Of a stretch of DNA of 64,000 bases, positions 21,096 to 32,505 are shown piece after piece (position 1 is the first letter of the stretch; each line of letters begins with the position of its first letter). The stretch covers positions 149,045,173 to 149,109,172 of the forward strand of contig CM054116.1 of NCBI GenBank assembly GCA_028673005.1, written 5' to 3'. Under the pieces are notes generated by a model. That model did not search any database. It was not told where the DNA came from and saw only the letters and a list, made by a program, of their open reading frames with translations. The translations under genes and the position numbers were made by a program. The DNA is from Tanypteryx hageni. Its lineage: Eukaryota > Arthropoda > Insecta > Odonata > Petaluridae.

Positions 21096-21954
21096 GTTAA
21101 GCTCGGAACAAAATTTGAGAAACAAGAACTCAAGTAATTGGTTAACATGAACACTTGTCAAATGTATTTTACAGCCATATGTCTTTATTAAGGCGTGTAG
21201 AGGGGTTGTTTGTGTAAAGAGTTCAATATGCAGATTCCATGGGATTCTATGATCGATGATTCAGCAACTGTCTTCATTTATGGCTCTACCTTTCTTGAAT
21301 CTTCAGTAATTTTTCATCTTTCATTGTTGTCTTAAACAGGCAAAGACATTAGAAACATGGACACTTTTGTTGTGTTATCATAGGCATTTCTGTCGGTAAT
21401 TTTTTCAATCGAACAGATCACAGAAGAAGAAAAGAAGGAAATTATTTTACCTGATATCATCATTCACAATGAACAACAGTGTGCCTTGATGCAATAGCAA
21501 TTCTAATAAGAATATACAACTGCTAAATCCTCAACTTGGGAAGGTGCTGAGATGTTCCTGCATTTCTGTACCATTTACCACACTTGTGAGAACATGGCTG
21601 TGCAGAGACAGAAGTGTTTTTCTCTCTAAGAAGTATGTCTCAAAAATTTGGGAGAGCTATTGAGTGTCATCAAACAAAATTTATATTTGTTTTTTACCCT
21701 GCCTAAAAAAATGGCAGGCCAGGCAATTCCAACATTGTCCTCTGTTTCTTTCCACGAAAAATGTCATATATAGCAGGATTACAATGGCTCAACCAGTAAT
21801 ATTGCTTCTTGATGGTGAAATGAGGGAACGTCCATGTTTCTCCATCTTCCCCTGTTTGAGAATAGCTTTTATGTGTAAACATTCAGTCATATAAATAAAT
21901 AGCACAAACTGCAAAATAAATTGGGTAACAATCCCTTCATCACACACGAGAAAC
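21096..21954. other. No gene recognised
   Basis: This continues the pre-insertion DNA seen left of 13620 (GGTTAACATGAACACTTG near 21143). Short open frames such as 21664-21894 have no recognisable domain. Confidence 0.4.
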
Positions 21955-22053
21955 TACGAGGCATATTCGGAAAGTAAGTACCGTTTGGCTCTTAAAAAAA
22001 CAAGAATTTATTTTCAAAAAATTTTATTTTTATCAGATTTGCCATACATTAAA

Positions 22054-23162
22054 CTACTTTTCTACATAGTTTCCACCATTATTGAGGCATTTATCGTAAC
22101 GGGGCACCAGTTTCTGTATCCTCTCCTCGTAGTACGTGGCCACCTGTGAAGACAGCCACTTCTGCACTGCCCCTTTGACGTCATCATCGTTGGAGAAACG
22201 CTGGCCAACAAGGAACTTCTTGAAATGCAGGAACAGATAAAAGTCACTTGGCGCTAAGTCTGGGCTGTAGGGAGGGTAATCCATTTGTTCCCAGCCAAAT
22301 GACGTGATGAGGGCTTGGCTTTGAGCAGCAGTATGTGGCCGAGCATTGTCATGAAGCAACACAACTCCGCGAGTAAGCATGCCACACCTTTTGTTCTGGA
22401 TTGTGCGATGCAGTTTCTTCAGGGTCTCACAATAGGCTGCTGAGTTTATTGTTCTTCCTTTACCCAAGAATTCAACAAGCAAAACTCCTTGCCTGTCCCA
22501 AAAAACTGTGCACATGATCTTGCGGGTTGAAATTGTCTGCTTGAATTTCTGCCTTTTCGGCAATGAGGTGTGCTTCCACTCCATGGACTGCTGCTTCGAT
22601 TCCGGAGTCACATGGGACATCCATGTCTCGTCACCTGTGACATCCATGTCTCGTCACCTGTGACATCCATGTCTCGTCACCTGTGACGATATGACTCAAC
22701 TGTATCGCGTGAGGAAGGTCAACGCAGTGACAGCCCGCTTGTTTTTGTGCTCCTCGGAGAGCATCTTCGGCATCCAGTGTGAGCACAATTTTCGAAAGTC
22801 CAGACGATCTGTCACAATTTCGTAGAGAACAGTCCTTGAAATTTGTGGGAAATGCAAGGAAAGCGATGAAATTGTGAACCGTCTGTCCTCATGAACTTTT
22901 GCGCGTGCACCAAATCATCATTGACCACAGATGGCCAGCCGCTCCGCACCTCATCATGCATGTTCTCACGACCTTCGTTGAACTGTCTGACCCATTTCCT
23001 CAAAATTCCATCACTCATGGCATTTTGACCATATACCTCACAAATCTGACGATGAATGTCAGCCGGTTTCGCATTTCTTGCATAAAAAAATCGGATAACA
23101 GACCGTATTTCACAGTCGGCTGACCGCTCGATCGTCTTAAACATGTTAAACGCACAGAACAA
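22054..23162 (-). pseudogene. mariner transposase (DD34D), broken by tandem triplication
   Basis: The N-terminal SETMAR-type HTH is at 22812-23162 (SADCEIRSVIRFFYARNAKP, then ILRKWVRQFNEGRENMHDEV, then SGWPSVVNDDLV). The catalytic part is at 22054-22647: TGDETW, LLHDNARPHTA and YSPDLAPSDFYLF give D, D, D with mariner spacing. Between them the frame is lost: about 22690-22810 is out of phase. A 23-bp unit around the first catalytic Asp is present three times, adding 46 bp and shifting the frame. The C terminus (CLNNGGNYVEK) looks complete. A frameshift also separates the HTH half from the rest. The enzyme would cut TA-flanked ends, but this copy cannot make it. Confidence 0.95.
22618..22689. 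repeat. 23-bp tandem repeat, three copies, inside mariner
   Basis: The unit ACATCCATGTCTCGTCACCTGTG is repeated three times without visible mismatch. It encodes, on the - strand, the TGDETWM motif with the first catalytic Asp. Confidence 0.9.
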
Positions 23163-23308
23163 TACGTAAACATGATCGGATGTTCTCGTAATGGTGTCTC
23201 TGGTTTGCCAATGAATGAGGGAAGTCAGCGTGCATGCGCGAAATCACGACCGTAGCTCTGTAGCGGAAATATTCGGAAACGGTACTTACTTTCCAAATAT
23301 GCCTTGTA

Positions 23309-24160
23309 GTTAGCCTCTCAGATGTTTACGCTCAGAAAGTATATTTAGACAAAAAATCAGGTTATTTTTCTGTTTTTTTTCTTGATGTAATTTTGAAGTA
23401 ATGGCCAATTCTATTAAAGCGAAAATTTAAACTAATATTCGTCATACATTGTACTGCACATTGAGTATTATTATTTGTATGTATAGGCAGTGCTTTTACT
23501 GGGGGAAAAAGAAGCGGGATGGTTTACCGAATCTAACCTAATCGAATGAAGTTTAGGTTGGATGAATCTATGTCTAAATAAATTGATGTGTCCATCACAT
23601 GACTTTCTCCATACATAAGTGGTAAACTAAAATCAAATAAATAACTGCATACAATGAGGGTAAATTCATCTTTGCTGTCATTACCATGCATGCGAGTTGC
23701 CCACTAACTGTCATTTTCGAAAAAATTGAATATCTCTTGAAATATTCCTTATATGAAAATTTTTTCCAATTGAGAGTTGTAGAAAAAATAATATCTTCAA
23801 CTTTTATATTTATATATATTAACAAAAACTCAGTTTTAAGCAAAATATTTAAGTAAAACTAAAATTTGAAAGGAATAGGTAAACCGCTACTTCCTATTTA
23901 CCGATTGTTATCAAAATCTTTTCAAATCTTAAGAATATATATAAAATCAAAAATATCAAACATAATGCTGATCTGATGAATAGTTTTTGAGTTAGAGCAC
24001 CTAAAAATGCCTATCACACACACACACAACACACACACACACCAACAGACATCATTGCAAAATAGTCAAAACGTGTTCAGGGGACCTTAAAACATGTATT
24101 TCTGTTAAAATCTTGAGTTTGATTTTTTTCATGAAAACAATATGAAGAAAGTAAAATTTA
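23309..24160. repeat. Dispersed repeat of unknown class, copy 1 (23885-24160), in gene-free DNA
   Basis: The part from TTTACCGATTGTTATCAAAA through a CA microsatellite and AGACATCAT to GTGTTCAGGGGACCTTAAAA and TTTTTTCATGAA matches 35155-35445 in the same orientation. It may be the 3' end of a non-LTR element. The rest (23309-23880) shows no recognisable gene. Confidence 0.55.
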
Positions 24161-24382
24161 TTAAATTTTGATTAAAATTTCATGTTATTAGTGGAGTTTA
24201 CAGTTAAATTAAAAAAGTACTCTTTGAAAAATGTTTCCAGATATGTTATTGTAATTTCTCTGCAGGAGCGCGAGCAGGACAAGAAATGTAGTCTGCAGCA
24301 TGTCATCCCTTTCCCAACCACAGCTTAACATAACTTTCAGGCTTAAAAACATTTATCAAGGGATCAATCAATGAAATAAACA

Positions 24383-24640
24383 TCAGACTTGACACTTTTT
24401 AACAGAAGTGAATTTTGAATTGAAGATAATGTTCGTAGTACTGAATGACCGCTCACATTCAGCTGTTGATATAATCAATGTATTTACAGCTGTTTTAAGT
24501 AGCTGAATGTCTTTTGGAATATGACTGTAATCATCATTCATTACGAATTCTCGAAAGCCCTGAACAGATGTACTTTCATAGACGTTGAATGTTTTAGCCA
24601 ATTCATGAATGTTTATCTCTAAAACATGGATTACCTTTCC
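24383..24640 (-). pseudogene. hAT transposase C-terminal dimerisation fragment
   Basis: A - strand frame of 72 codons reads MAKTFNVYESTSVQGFREFV, then DIQLLKTAVNTLIISTAECE and RSFSTTNIIFNSK. The last part is the hAT dimerisation motif (a hydrophobic strand, then S.AECERSFS..N). It resembles the KIAA1586-like branch. Only this domain is present, with no terminal repeats in sight. Confidence 0.7.
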
Positions 24641-24766
24641 TATGAACAGGCCATTCTGATGTATTAAAAATATCTAAACTGTGGATAAGTTTTGTGTATT
24701 TTTCTTTGTCAACATCTTTGTCCTTATGACAAATGTGAGAAGCTCTTGTTCTAAACAATCGATTAT

Positions 24767-26965
24767 TTATCATCATCATAGGTAGTCTGTCCGTAGACAG
24801 GTCTGTGATTATTCTTGGTTAAACCTGGTTCTCCATATACTCCTATTTTCTGCTGTCCTCTTCATATCTTGATAACTCTCTTTCCCTTTCAAATCGTCTA
24901 TCAGCTGAATCCTTTTCCGACCTCTTTCCATCTAGTTTTCCTTCTAACATGTCTTTAATAAGACTCTCTCTCCTCAGGTAATGTCCAACCCAGTTTGCCT
25001 TCCTCCTTCTAATAGTCTGTATAATCATTCGCTTCTCTCCTACTCTTCATAGCACTTCATCGTTTTTCATCCTGTCTGTCCATTTTATATTCAGCATTCT
25101 CCAATTCCACATTTCAAAGCTTTCCAAGTATTTATTGTCATTTTTCCTTATCGTCCATGTTTCTTCCCCGTACAAAGCTATATGCCATACATAGCATTTT
25201 ATGAACTTCTTGCAGATATCTTCCCTTATATTCCCCGTAAGTAGGTGTTTCTTTCTTATTCTAGTCCTGTTCTCATCCGTACATTTTGCATCTCTTGTTA
25301 TGATTCTTCCAAGGTATTTATAGTCTGAAACTTGTTCTTAAGGCTTTCCTTCAATACTTATGTTCAGATTCTCTTCTTTGGCCGATGTAGGAATGACCTT
25401 GGATTTTTCTGTATTTATTTCCATACCGTATTTTCTTTCCAGTTATTACTAGTTTATTTATAATTTTCTGGAGTCCTCTTTCTTTCTTGCTAGAAGTACT
25501 TGATCATCCGTGTATTTTACCGTTCTTATAATCCTTCCTCCAATTTTGAAATCTTCTGTGCCTTCTAATGCTTCTTGCATTACACTTTCTCTGTATATAT
25601 TGAATAGGGTCAGCGATAGGCAGCAGCACTGTCTTACTCCTCTACAGATATTTAATCTGCAGGTGTCCGCATTCTCCAACTTGACCTTTACAACTTGATT
25701 CACATAGATTCCTGATCAGTCTCCTGTCTTTCCAGTCTACACCTATATCCTTTAATATCTTCGTCAACATTACCCAATTTACTCTATCAAAGGCCTTCTG
25801 CCAGTCTACGAAACATACACAGATAACTTGACTGTACTCTATTGCCCTTTCTAATATGATTCTAACTACCCCTATAGCATCTTTAGTTCCTCATCCTTTT
25901 CTGAAACTGAATTGAATTTCCAATAGAATTTCTTCTGCCTTTTTCTCCAACCTTTTATTAGGAATCCTCATGATGATCTTCGAAGTGTGTGACAGAAGGC
26001 TTATCATTCTGTAATCTTTACACTGCATTGCCTTTGGCTTCTTCTTTAGAGAGATCATTGTTCTTCTAGGAAATCCTGACGTCGTAATTCATATTAAATA
26101 ATTTTGTGATTGTTTTTAGTCCTTCTGATCCCATGACTTTAAGTACCTCAGCTGGTATTCCATCGCTGCCTGTGTTTTTCCCTTTCTTTAGTTCCACTAT
26201 CGCTTTTTCTACTTCACTCTCCATAATACATACTTGGTCCTAAGTTGTCTTCTTCAATGTTTTCGTCATCTTCCAGTTCTATTTTTGTCGATCCTGCCTG
26301 TGTACTGTATAGTTCCTTAATGTATTCTTCCCATACCTGTGCTACATTCTTTGTTTATGAGACTATCTTCCCATCCATATTCATAATTCCTTTACCACAA
26401 ATTCCATTAGACTTCTTATCTTCTAATTCCAGTGCCCTAGCGTACATCATATCGTACCGTCCTAACTTCTCCATTTGTTGTATTTCATCACATTTATCTT
26501 TTATTCAATTTTGTCTAGCTTTATCTGTTACCCTTCTTAACTCATTGTTTATATGTCTATATTTGGCTGCAACTTCTTCACTGTTAACGTTTTTCCATTT
26601 TTGTCTCATCCATTTTCTCCAGCATTTCCTTAGTGATCCATGGTTTTCTGATTTTCTTCTCTTGTTTTCCAATCTCTTTATCCAAGGTATCCTTGATACT
26701 GATTTTAATTTCTTCCCATTCTATATCCACGGTCGTTGGTTTGTTTTCCAAATTTCTTAGGCGATCTTCCAACTGACTACATCCTGCCTTTCTTTCAGTT
26801 TTTCTAGATCCCAAGTCTGTTTTTCCCTTCTTGTTTTTCTTATTTGTTTGAGCTTTATACTTATATCAACTATTAGAAGGCTGTGATCTGAATCAATGTC
26901 TACTCCTGGTAATGCCTTGGCGGTCTTTATGCTGTTCCTGAATCTTTGATCTCTAGTATGCATAG
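24767..26965 (-). pseudogene. RTE-type LINE, 5'-truncated, heavily decayed
   Basis: Pieces in - strand order: endonuclease C-terminal end GVDIDSDHSLLIVDI (about 26900) and WDLEKLKERQ; linker PTTVDIEWEEIKISIKDTLD and KPWITKEMLEKMDE; reverse transcriptase GVRQCCCLSLTLFNIYRESV and VKYTDDQVLLA; and the C-terminal RRRKANWVGHYLRRESLIKD, MLEGKLDGKRS. This is the RTE/BovB-like layout (often annotated as craniofacial development protein 2-like). The catalytic YADD reads YTDD and the frame is broken many times. The 3' end is an ATGATGATGATAAA-type repeat at about 24765-24780, the usual RTE tail. The 5' part of the endonuclease is missing. Confidence 0.85.
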
Positions 26966-27019
26966 TCAAATCAGTATAGATGCGTCAATGGGAGAAAGAA
27001 GATAGCCGGAGGTAATTAA

Positions 27020-27344
27020 ATTTTGTTTCTACCAAAGGCAGTGTCGATACTGTCGATGAAATGGGTGGCACATATAGTATCGGCATAAATACGAGAAGAT
27101 GGCCACTTGCGATTTTTTACCATTTGTTGAACACATGGGCATCAATGCATTCATTGTCTGTAGGAGCATCTATTCTGAAAGTAAAATGAATAGGCAGACA
27201 TTCCAGCGAGAAATTGCAAAAGAATTTACAAAGTCATACGTATCAATGAGAAGTTCATTTAAACATTTGATGAAAGACTTAAAGAGAAAAGTTGAAATAC
27301 GACTTACTTTTTACACAAACCAACAACCTCTTCAAAATATATAA
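27020..27344 (+). pseudogene. piggyBac transposase C-terminal core fragment
   Basis: The + strand reads GSVDTVDEMGGTYSIGINTR, then RWPLAIFYHLLNT. After a frameshift near 27130 it continues MGINAFIVCRSIYSESKMNR, QTFQREIAKEF. This is the piggyBac signature GVD..D.M...YS...KTRRWP.A.FY.LL....NAF. It contains the third catalytic Asp. The fragment abuts the RTE end at about 26970-27010, and no termini are visible. Confidence 0.8.
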
Positions 27345-27639
27345 TAGAGAGAATTAATTCACATTTACCGATAAATTTGGTGACGTCTTATTTATTTTCA
27401 AGTAATAATAATAAAAAATTAATGTAATCACTTTTAAAATACTGTTATTTCACTCGAATTAAGTTCCAGTGGAAGAAACTGCATGATATTATGTGGTCAT
27501 GGATCTGAAAAACATTAAATTCTTGGGCAGGAATGAAACTGGTGGAAACGAGTTTGAAGATATAACCAAATTTAGCTTAACCATGTGTCATCCCATGCAA
27601 AGGCTAATTTTGTGAGTCTAATTTGTCACATCAGTATAT

Positions 27640-28375
27640 GTAATATATGTCCCGAATATAACGAGATGTTTTTTTACGAAAAATGAAATTTTAAAAGTAG
27701 CCCTCGCATTATATTTGAGTACTAGTGATATTAAAAGATCTAGTTAATGGTTTCAGGTTTCACTTGGTGGAATTTCTTCATAGTGTAAAATAAAGAGACG
27801 TTGTAATTCCACATAAATTTATTTAAAACGACCTAGGTTTCATTGCAATGCAACATCGTCCATTAGGCATACATTACATTATACTTGAAAAGCTTCTGAG
27901 GCGAGAACAGATTGAGTTCAGTCAGCGGCTGTACCCCTCGATAGTCATTGCATTGAATCTATCAGTACCTCGGCATATTCGAGGTATGTCATAAACTTGC
28001 TGAAAAACATAATTATCTGCTAGGCCAGATGGGGAATGCAGATCAAACCCCGATATGTTTTGCTATGCCGTCACCGTCAACGAAAAAGGTGCTAAATCAG
28101 TTTTGTTAAAATCCACCAGAATTGAGAAATCAAGGATAACTGTTATGCTTGCAGTCATGGCCGATGACTCCCTATGTAATTTTAAGTCATAAAAGGATGC
28201 CAAAGGTAAAGTTACTGTCTGATGTAATCTTTCACGTGCAGAAAGGATGGATGAATGAGGAACTTGTGTTAGAATGGCTGAAGGTTGCTTGGGGTTGCGT
28301 TATATTTGAGGTTTAGTTTTTTCTTAAAAAACTTTCCAAAAATCTTAGGGTCGCGTTATATTCGAGGTAAATGTA
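27640..28375 (+). mobile_element. Decayed pogo element related to that at 42 kb
   Basis: The left side (27650-27740, CCCGAATATAACGAGATGTT and ATTATATTTGAGTACTAG) and right side (GGGTCGCGTTATATTCGAGG near 28352) match the terminal regions of the pogo element at 42022. In between, 28020-28300 matches its transposase. Precise ends and target duplication cannot be fixed. Confidence 0.7.
28020..28300 (+). pseudogene. pogo transposase remnant
   Basis: Frame pieces correspond to the DDE core of the 42-kb pogo gene: QMGNADQTPICF (frameshifted), AVTVNEKGAKSVLLKSTRIE, KSRITVMLAVMADDS, then after shifts VKLLSDVIFHVQKGWMNEEL and VLEWLKVAWG. Only the region from the first catalytic Asp to about 80 residues downstream is present. 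There are several indels. Confidence 0.75.
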
Positions 28376-28388
28376 TTTCAAATCGCTT

Positions 28389-28703
28389 TTAAAATCCTCC
28401 CATTTTGCTTAACTTTTTATTGCGGTTAAAGTGGCACATTCGTCTTGCTTCTACATTCTGTAGTTGTTGCGTTAAAAATGCACAAACAAACAAATTCTTC
28501 AAAAAATTTATGGTAGAGATTATGGACTTATTCCACAAAATTACACCATCAACATTTGGAATAAAGTTGACATTGGCATTGCATTTGGCTTGCATTAGTT
28601 TACTGTGATATTCCTTCTTTAAATCAGTATATAATTTTTTGATATTATCGTTTTTAGAAGTTTTAAGGTCATACAGCAATAATATTTCTCTTCCTTGGTG
28701 CAC
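28389..28703 (-). pseudogene. Possible LINE linker fragment
   Basis: A 104-codon - strand frame contains KKLYTDLKKEYHSKLMQAKC, NANVNFIPNVDGVILWNKSI. This resembles the segment between endonuclease and reverse transcriptase in CR1/jockey elements (basic helix, then N...LW..I). No catalytic motif is included, so the assignment is weak. Confidence 0.25.
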
Positions 28704-28815
28704 AACATTTTTTGTTTTGTTTGATGTTTCTAATGGTACAGCAAATTGTGTTCAAAACTTTTCACGTAAATTTTCAATTGGTTTCTGTCCTTAATGTATT
28801 TGTTTCATTATAAAC

Positions 28816-29420
28816 TTAAAATATGAGTAAAAACGAATTACAGAACAGAATCAATGGTAAGTAAGAATAAGAATTTTCATTTCTCTGTATGAAATAGTGT
28901 TCAGGCGAAAGATTCATCAAAATCGATTTATTTGCATTTATTCTGGGAGGTGATGTCACGTGATGCTTAATCTGTTTCTGCCCTTGATCCATTTGTTTCA
29001 TTGTAAGCGCAAATGCACTTGAAAGCCTGATTCCAACAATGCAAAAATATGAGGTGAAAAATGCAAGCAAACCTTTTTGAATTGTTGAAAGCCAGGTAAA
29101 ATTGAATATAAACTTTAAATAAGAGCAAACATGAATTAAATAACAGAATTGATGATAGGGATAAGAATCTTCATTTCTTTTTACGTGAAATAGTGTAAAT
29201 CTTCAGTAAAGTTCTCAATCGTAAGATCATTTAAAATGTTGAAGACTAAAGGTCTACACATTTTATTGCAGATGATCAAATCAATTCAAATGCAAAAATG
29301 AAAACTATCTTGGTAGCAAACCCATGCCTTTTTGGGAGATGACTACCCACTTAAAACCTGAAAGAGTTAGCGCCATATATTCAGGCGAAAGATTCGTCGA
29401 AATTGAGCCAACCGTTCTTG
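28816..29420. repeat. Diverged tandem duplication, about 300-bp unit
   Basis: The stretch with GAATAAGAATTTTCATTTCT, GAAATAGTGT and GGCGAAAGATTC (28860-28920) recurs as GGATAAGAATCTTCATTTCT and GGCGAAAGATTC (29158-29400). Flanking phrases (TGCATT...GGAGGTGA) also recur. No frame is conserved between units. 29421-29820 holds nothing I recognise. Confidence 0.55.
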
Positions 29421-29821
29421 ATTCATTTGCATTCATATCTGTAGGTGAGGTCATCATTTGCATTCATACCTGGAGGTGAGGTAATTCAAGGCTTCAGACA
29501 CAGGCATGCAGGGACATAAGTTCACAATTATTAAATTTTAAAAAAATAAACAAAATTTTAATCCTATAGGCCTGTTTTTCAATTTCTAATTAAGAGTGAA
29601 TTTGCCTAAATTTTGTATGCCAGGTAACCACCAGTATCCACTGGCACCAATATTGTGAAAAAAGAGTTAGTTGATTGTTTGGTGACTATCAAACTAATTG
29701 ACTTTTTCTGAACAATTGGTTTTGGAAAAAATATTCAGTAAGTTAAAAATTGTTAAAATAGCCACATAATAATATTTTCGAGTTTTATGTACAATTTCAT
29801 GTCTTTTATGACAACCAAATA

Positions 29822-31993
29822 CAGTAAAATTCGGTTATAACGCGCCTCATTTAACTGCGGTTTCGGATATACTGCAGGTAGCGCCATGTCCCCCAAAATG
29901 ATTTCATTTATTTTCTTCGTTAGTAGTTACATAGTAACTGTGTAGTGAATTTTAACTCGACGCACCTACTGACGGCGCTACTGCAAGCGATCGTATCTAC
30001 GCGGTCGTTGGTGACTCATGATTACACACGTAATTGGATACGGAAGAGGCAACCACGTGAATCTACATTGTCTCAGAACCGTAACCCAACAAATCCATCT
30101 ATTTCGTGTGAACTCGAACTGAGTATACGAGTGAATTGTATACAGAAGAGGCCTGCGCAAGTAAATTTTTGTGTTGAATTTGCTATTTCAACTCTTTCTC
30201 GAGCTTAATTTGTACGAATATTTAAATTATTTTTCTTTGATTTTAGGGCTATAACGATGTCTACCAAAAGGAAAACTTACACAATTAAAGAAAAGTTGAG
30301 CATAATCAACAGGGTGAAACGCGGTGATTCAAAAGCAAGCTTACTCCGGGAGTTTGGTGTTCCTGAAGGAACAATTCGTGGTTGGATGAAAGAAAGACAA
30401 ATTATGATCATTCGTTGATCAAGTGGTTGACAAAATAGGTCTCGATAGAAAAAAGGCCAGATTAAGTGATGCAAGTATTGTGAATGAATGTCTGTTTACG
30501 TGGTTTGCTCAGAAGCGCAGTGAAGGTCTTACATTATCTGGGCCACTTTTACCAGCACAGGCAGTTAAATTTAATAAGCAAATTGGCAGAGCAGATGATT
30601 TTGTTGCTTCTATTGGCTGGTTATAGAGGTGGAAAATTCGTCACGGGATAGCGCAAGTCAGCATAGAAGGAGAATTTTGTTCCAATGACAGTGAAGCAGC
30701 AAGAGAGTTCTGTGGAACTATAATTGCGATGAAACTGCACTCTACTACAGAATGTTTCCAACAAAGTCGCTCGATATTAAGAAGTCTGCAAATAAATCCG
30801 GTATGAAAATGAGCAAAGAAAGGGTGACTTTATTACTCTGCACTAACAAATCAGGAAGTCACAAATTAAAACCATTCTGTATTGGTAAAAACCAAAGTAC
30901 TCGGTGTTTCAAGCACGTTAATTTGACATCTCTACCAGTCATTTATAAAAACAGTAAGAATACCTGGATGACTCGCGATGTTTTCATATCGTGGTTCAAT
31001 GAAGATTTTGTACCATCGGTAAAGAGTCACTTACAGTCAAAAAAATTGGAAGAAAAAGCACTATTTCTGCTGGATAACTGTTCTGCACATCCTTCTTCCG
31101 AGTTTTTGAAATCAAGAGATGGAAAATTGTAGCTATGTTTATACCAAAAAATACCACTGCCATTATCCAGCCCTTGGATCAAGGGATTATCAGAGCATTT
31201 AAAGCCTACTACCAGCGGGAATTGCTCACTGCTGTCATAAACGCAGAACTGCAAGTACAACAATTCCTGAAAACGGTCACTCTGAAGAATATGGCCTACA
31301 ATGTCGGATTGGCATGGAAGAACATAAGTTCTTCTAGAATTCAAAATATCTGGTTGAAGTGCGTAGCGGCAGCGGACGATAGCATAGAAGATGAAGACGA
31401 GTTTTTGGGTTTTACGGAAGAAGACGAGCGTGAAGCTTCAAATGTTTTTGCTGATTGCACTCTACAAGTAAATGATCTCGATGCATGAAGATAATGAAAC
31501 TCTTGTAGCTGCCCATAAGAAAGATGAAGAAATTGTGGCTGCAGTCCAGAGCCGCGGAAGAACAGTTTTTTTATCAGAAGATGAGAGCGATAGTGAAGAA
31601 GTAGAAGACGAATGCGAGCTTGAAATCCCGAAAATAGGAAAAGTATTGGAGAACATCAGTGAAGTGATGGATTGGTTAGAGAGACAGAGCGATTGCGATC
31701 ATCTCCATCTTTTACATTTGCAAAACATTAAGACGTATGTGACAAATAAACGCCATCAACTGTTCCGCCAAAAGAAAACATCGGAGTATTTTAATAACTC
31801 CCGTTAAAGTAGGGCATGCACGTGGATCATTAAACATCACTTACTTTTGTATTTTGAAAATAAATTTGTTATAAAATTTAGTTTTACAGGTTTTTAATTA
31901 CTCCCCACAAAGCTTCATGTAATAACGCGGGTTGCCGATAACGCGGGGGTAAACTTCATCTCCCGAGACCCGCATTATAACTGAATTTTACTG
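29822..31993 (+). mobile_element. Tigger/pogo element 2, full length, inactive
   Basis: Inverted ends CAGTAAAATTCGGTTATAAC and, from the right, CAGTAAAATTCAGTTATAAT are flanked by TA on both sides (29820-29821 and 31994-31995). The transposase is on the + strand. It belongs to a different family from the element at 3656. Confidence 0.95.
30257..31806 (+). pseudogene. Tigger-type transposase 2, disrupted
   Basis: It starts MSTKRKTYTIKEKLSIINRV with a Psq HTH (SKASLLREFGVPEGTIRGWM). After a frameshift near 30395 the CENP-B-like domain follows (VNECLFTWFAQKRSEGLTLS, GPLLPAQAVKF). The DDE part has NCDETALYYRMFPTKSL in mixed frames near 30725-30775, LLDNCSAHPSS and IPKNTTAIIQPLDQGIIRAF. An acidic C-terminal tail runs to TSEYFNNSR. 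I count at least four breaks (about 30395, 30626, 30730, 31130, and a frame change near 31480). Catalytic residues are recognisable, but the gene is dead. Confidence 0.92.
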
Positions 31994-32505
31994 TACCATA
32001 TTTACTCGAATCCCTTTTAACAGACTGTCAAAACAGAAAAAAGATTTTGGCCTAATTTCTCACCGCAGACTAACCTGTACCGGACCCGTACCCGCAGACT
32101 ACTAACCCGTACCCGCAGAATACTAACCCGCACCCGCAGAATACTAACCCGCACCTGACCCGTACCTGCAGGCTCACACCTGCACAGGTCTACTTGTCCG
32201 AGCCGACCCATATTTTTTAACTGTCTAGTCCTCGAGACACAAATCCGTAGCAAGAAATGGTGAAAAAATAAAGATATTATTTCTGAGTCAGTCATTTATT
32301 TTGTATAAATTAAAATGAAATGCAGTTGTACATAAACATTAATTTTTAAGATTGAAAGAGGTATTTAAAGTATCTAAAATTTATTTTTACAAAAATTACA
32401 AATTTTACAAAATAATTTAATTGAAAAAAGGAAGCATTAATTAATAGTACCCTGAGATTTAGAATGACTATTTAAAAATAGGACATCATCCACATTTTCG
32501 GGACG

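Larger units (their letters stand above)
21957..23306 (-). mobile_element. mariner element, full length, inactive
   Basis: The inverted repeats CGAGGCATATTCGGAAAGTA and, from the right end, CAAGGCATATTTGGAAAGTA are flanked by TA on both sides (21955-21956, 23307-23308). The length of 1350 bp is normal for mariner. It contains one transposase gene on the - strand. Confidence 0.97.

Noticed and set aside
24011..24044. CA-rich microsatellite as a regulatory element
   Set aside because: Short interrupted dinucleotide repeat inside a dispersed repeat; no functional support.
26245..26760. 171-codon + strand Ser/Phe-rich frame, apparently membrane protein
   Set aside because: Antisense shadow of the RTE coding region.
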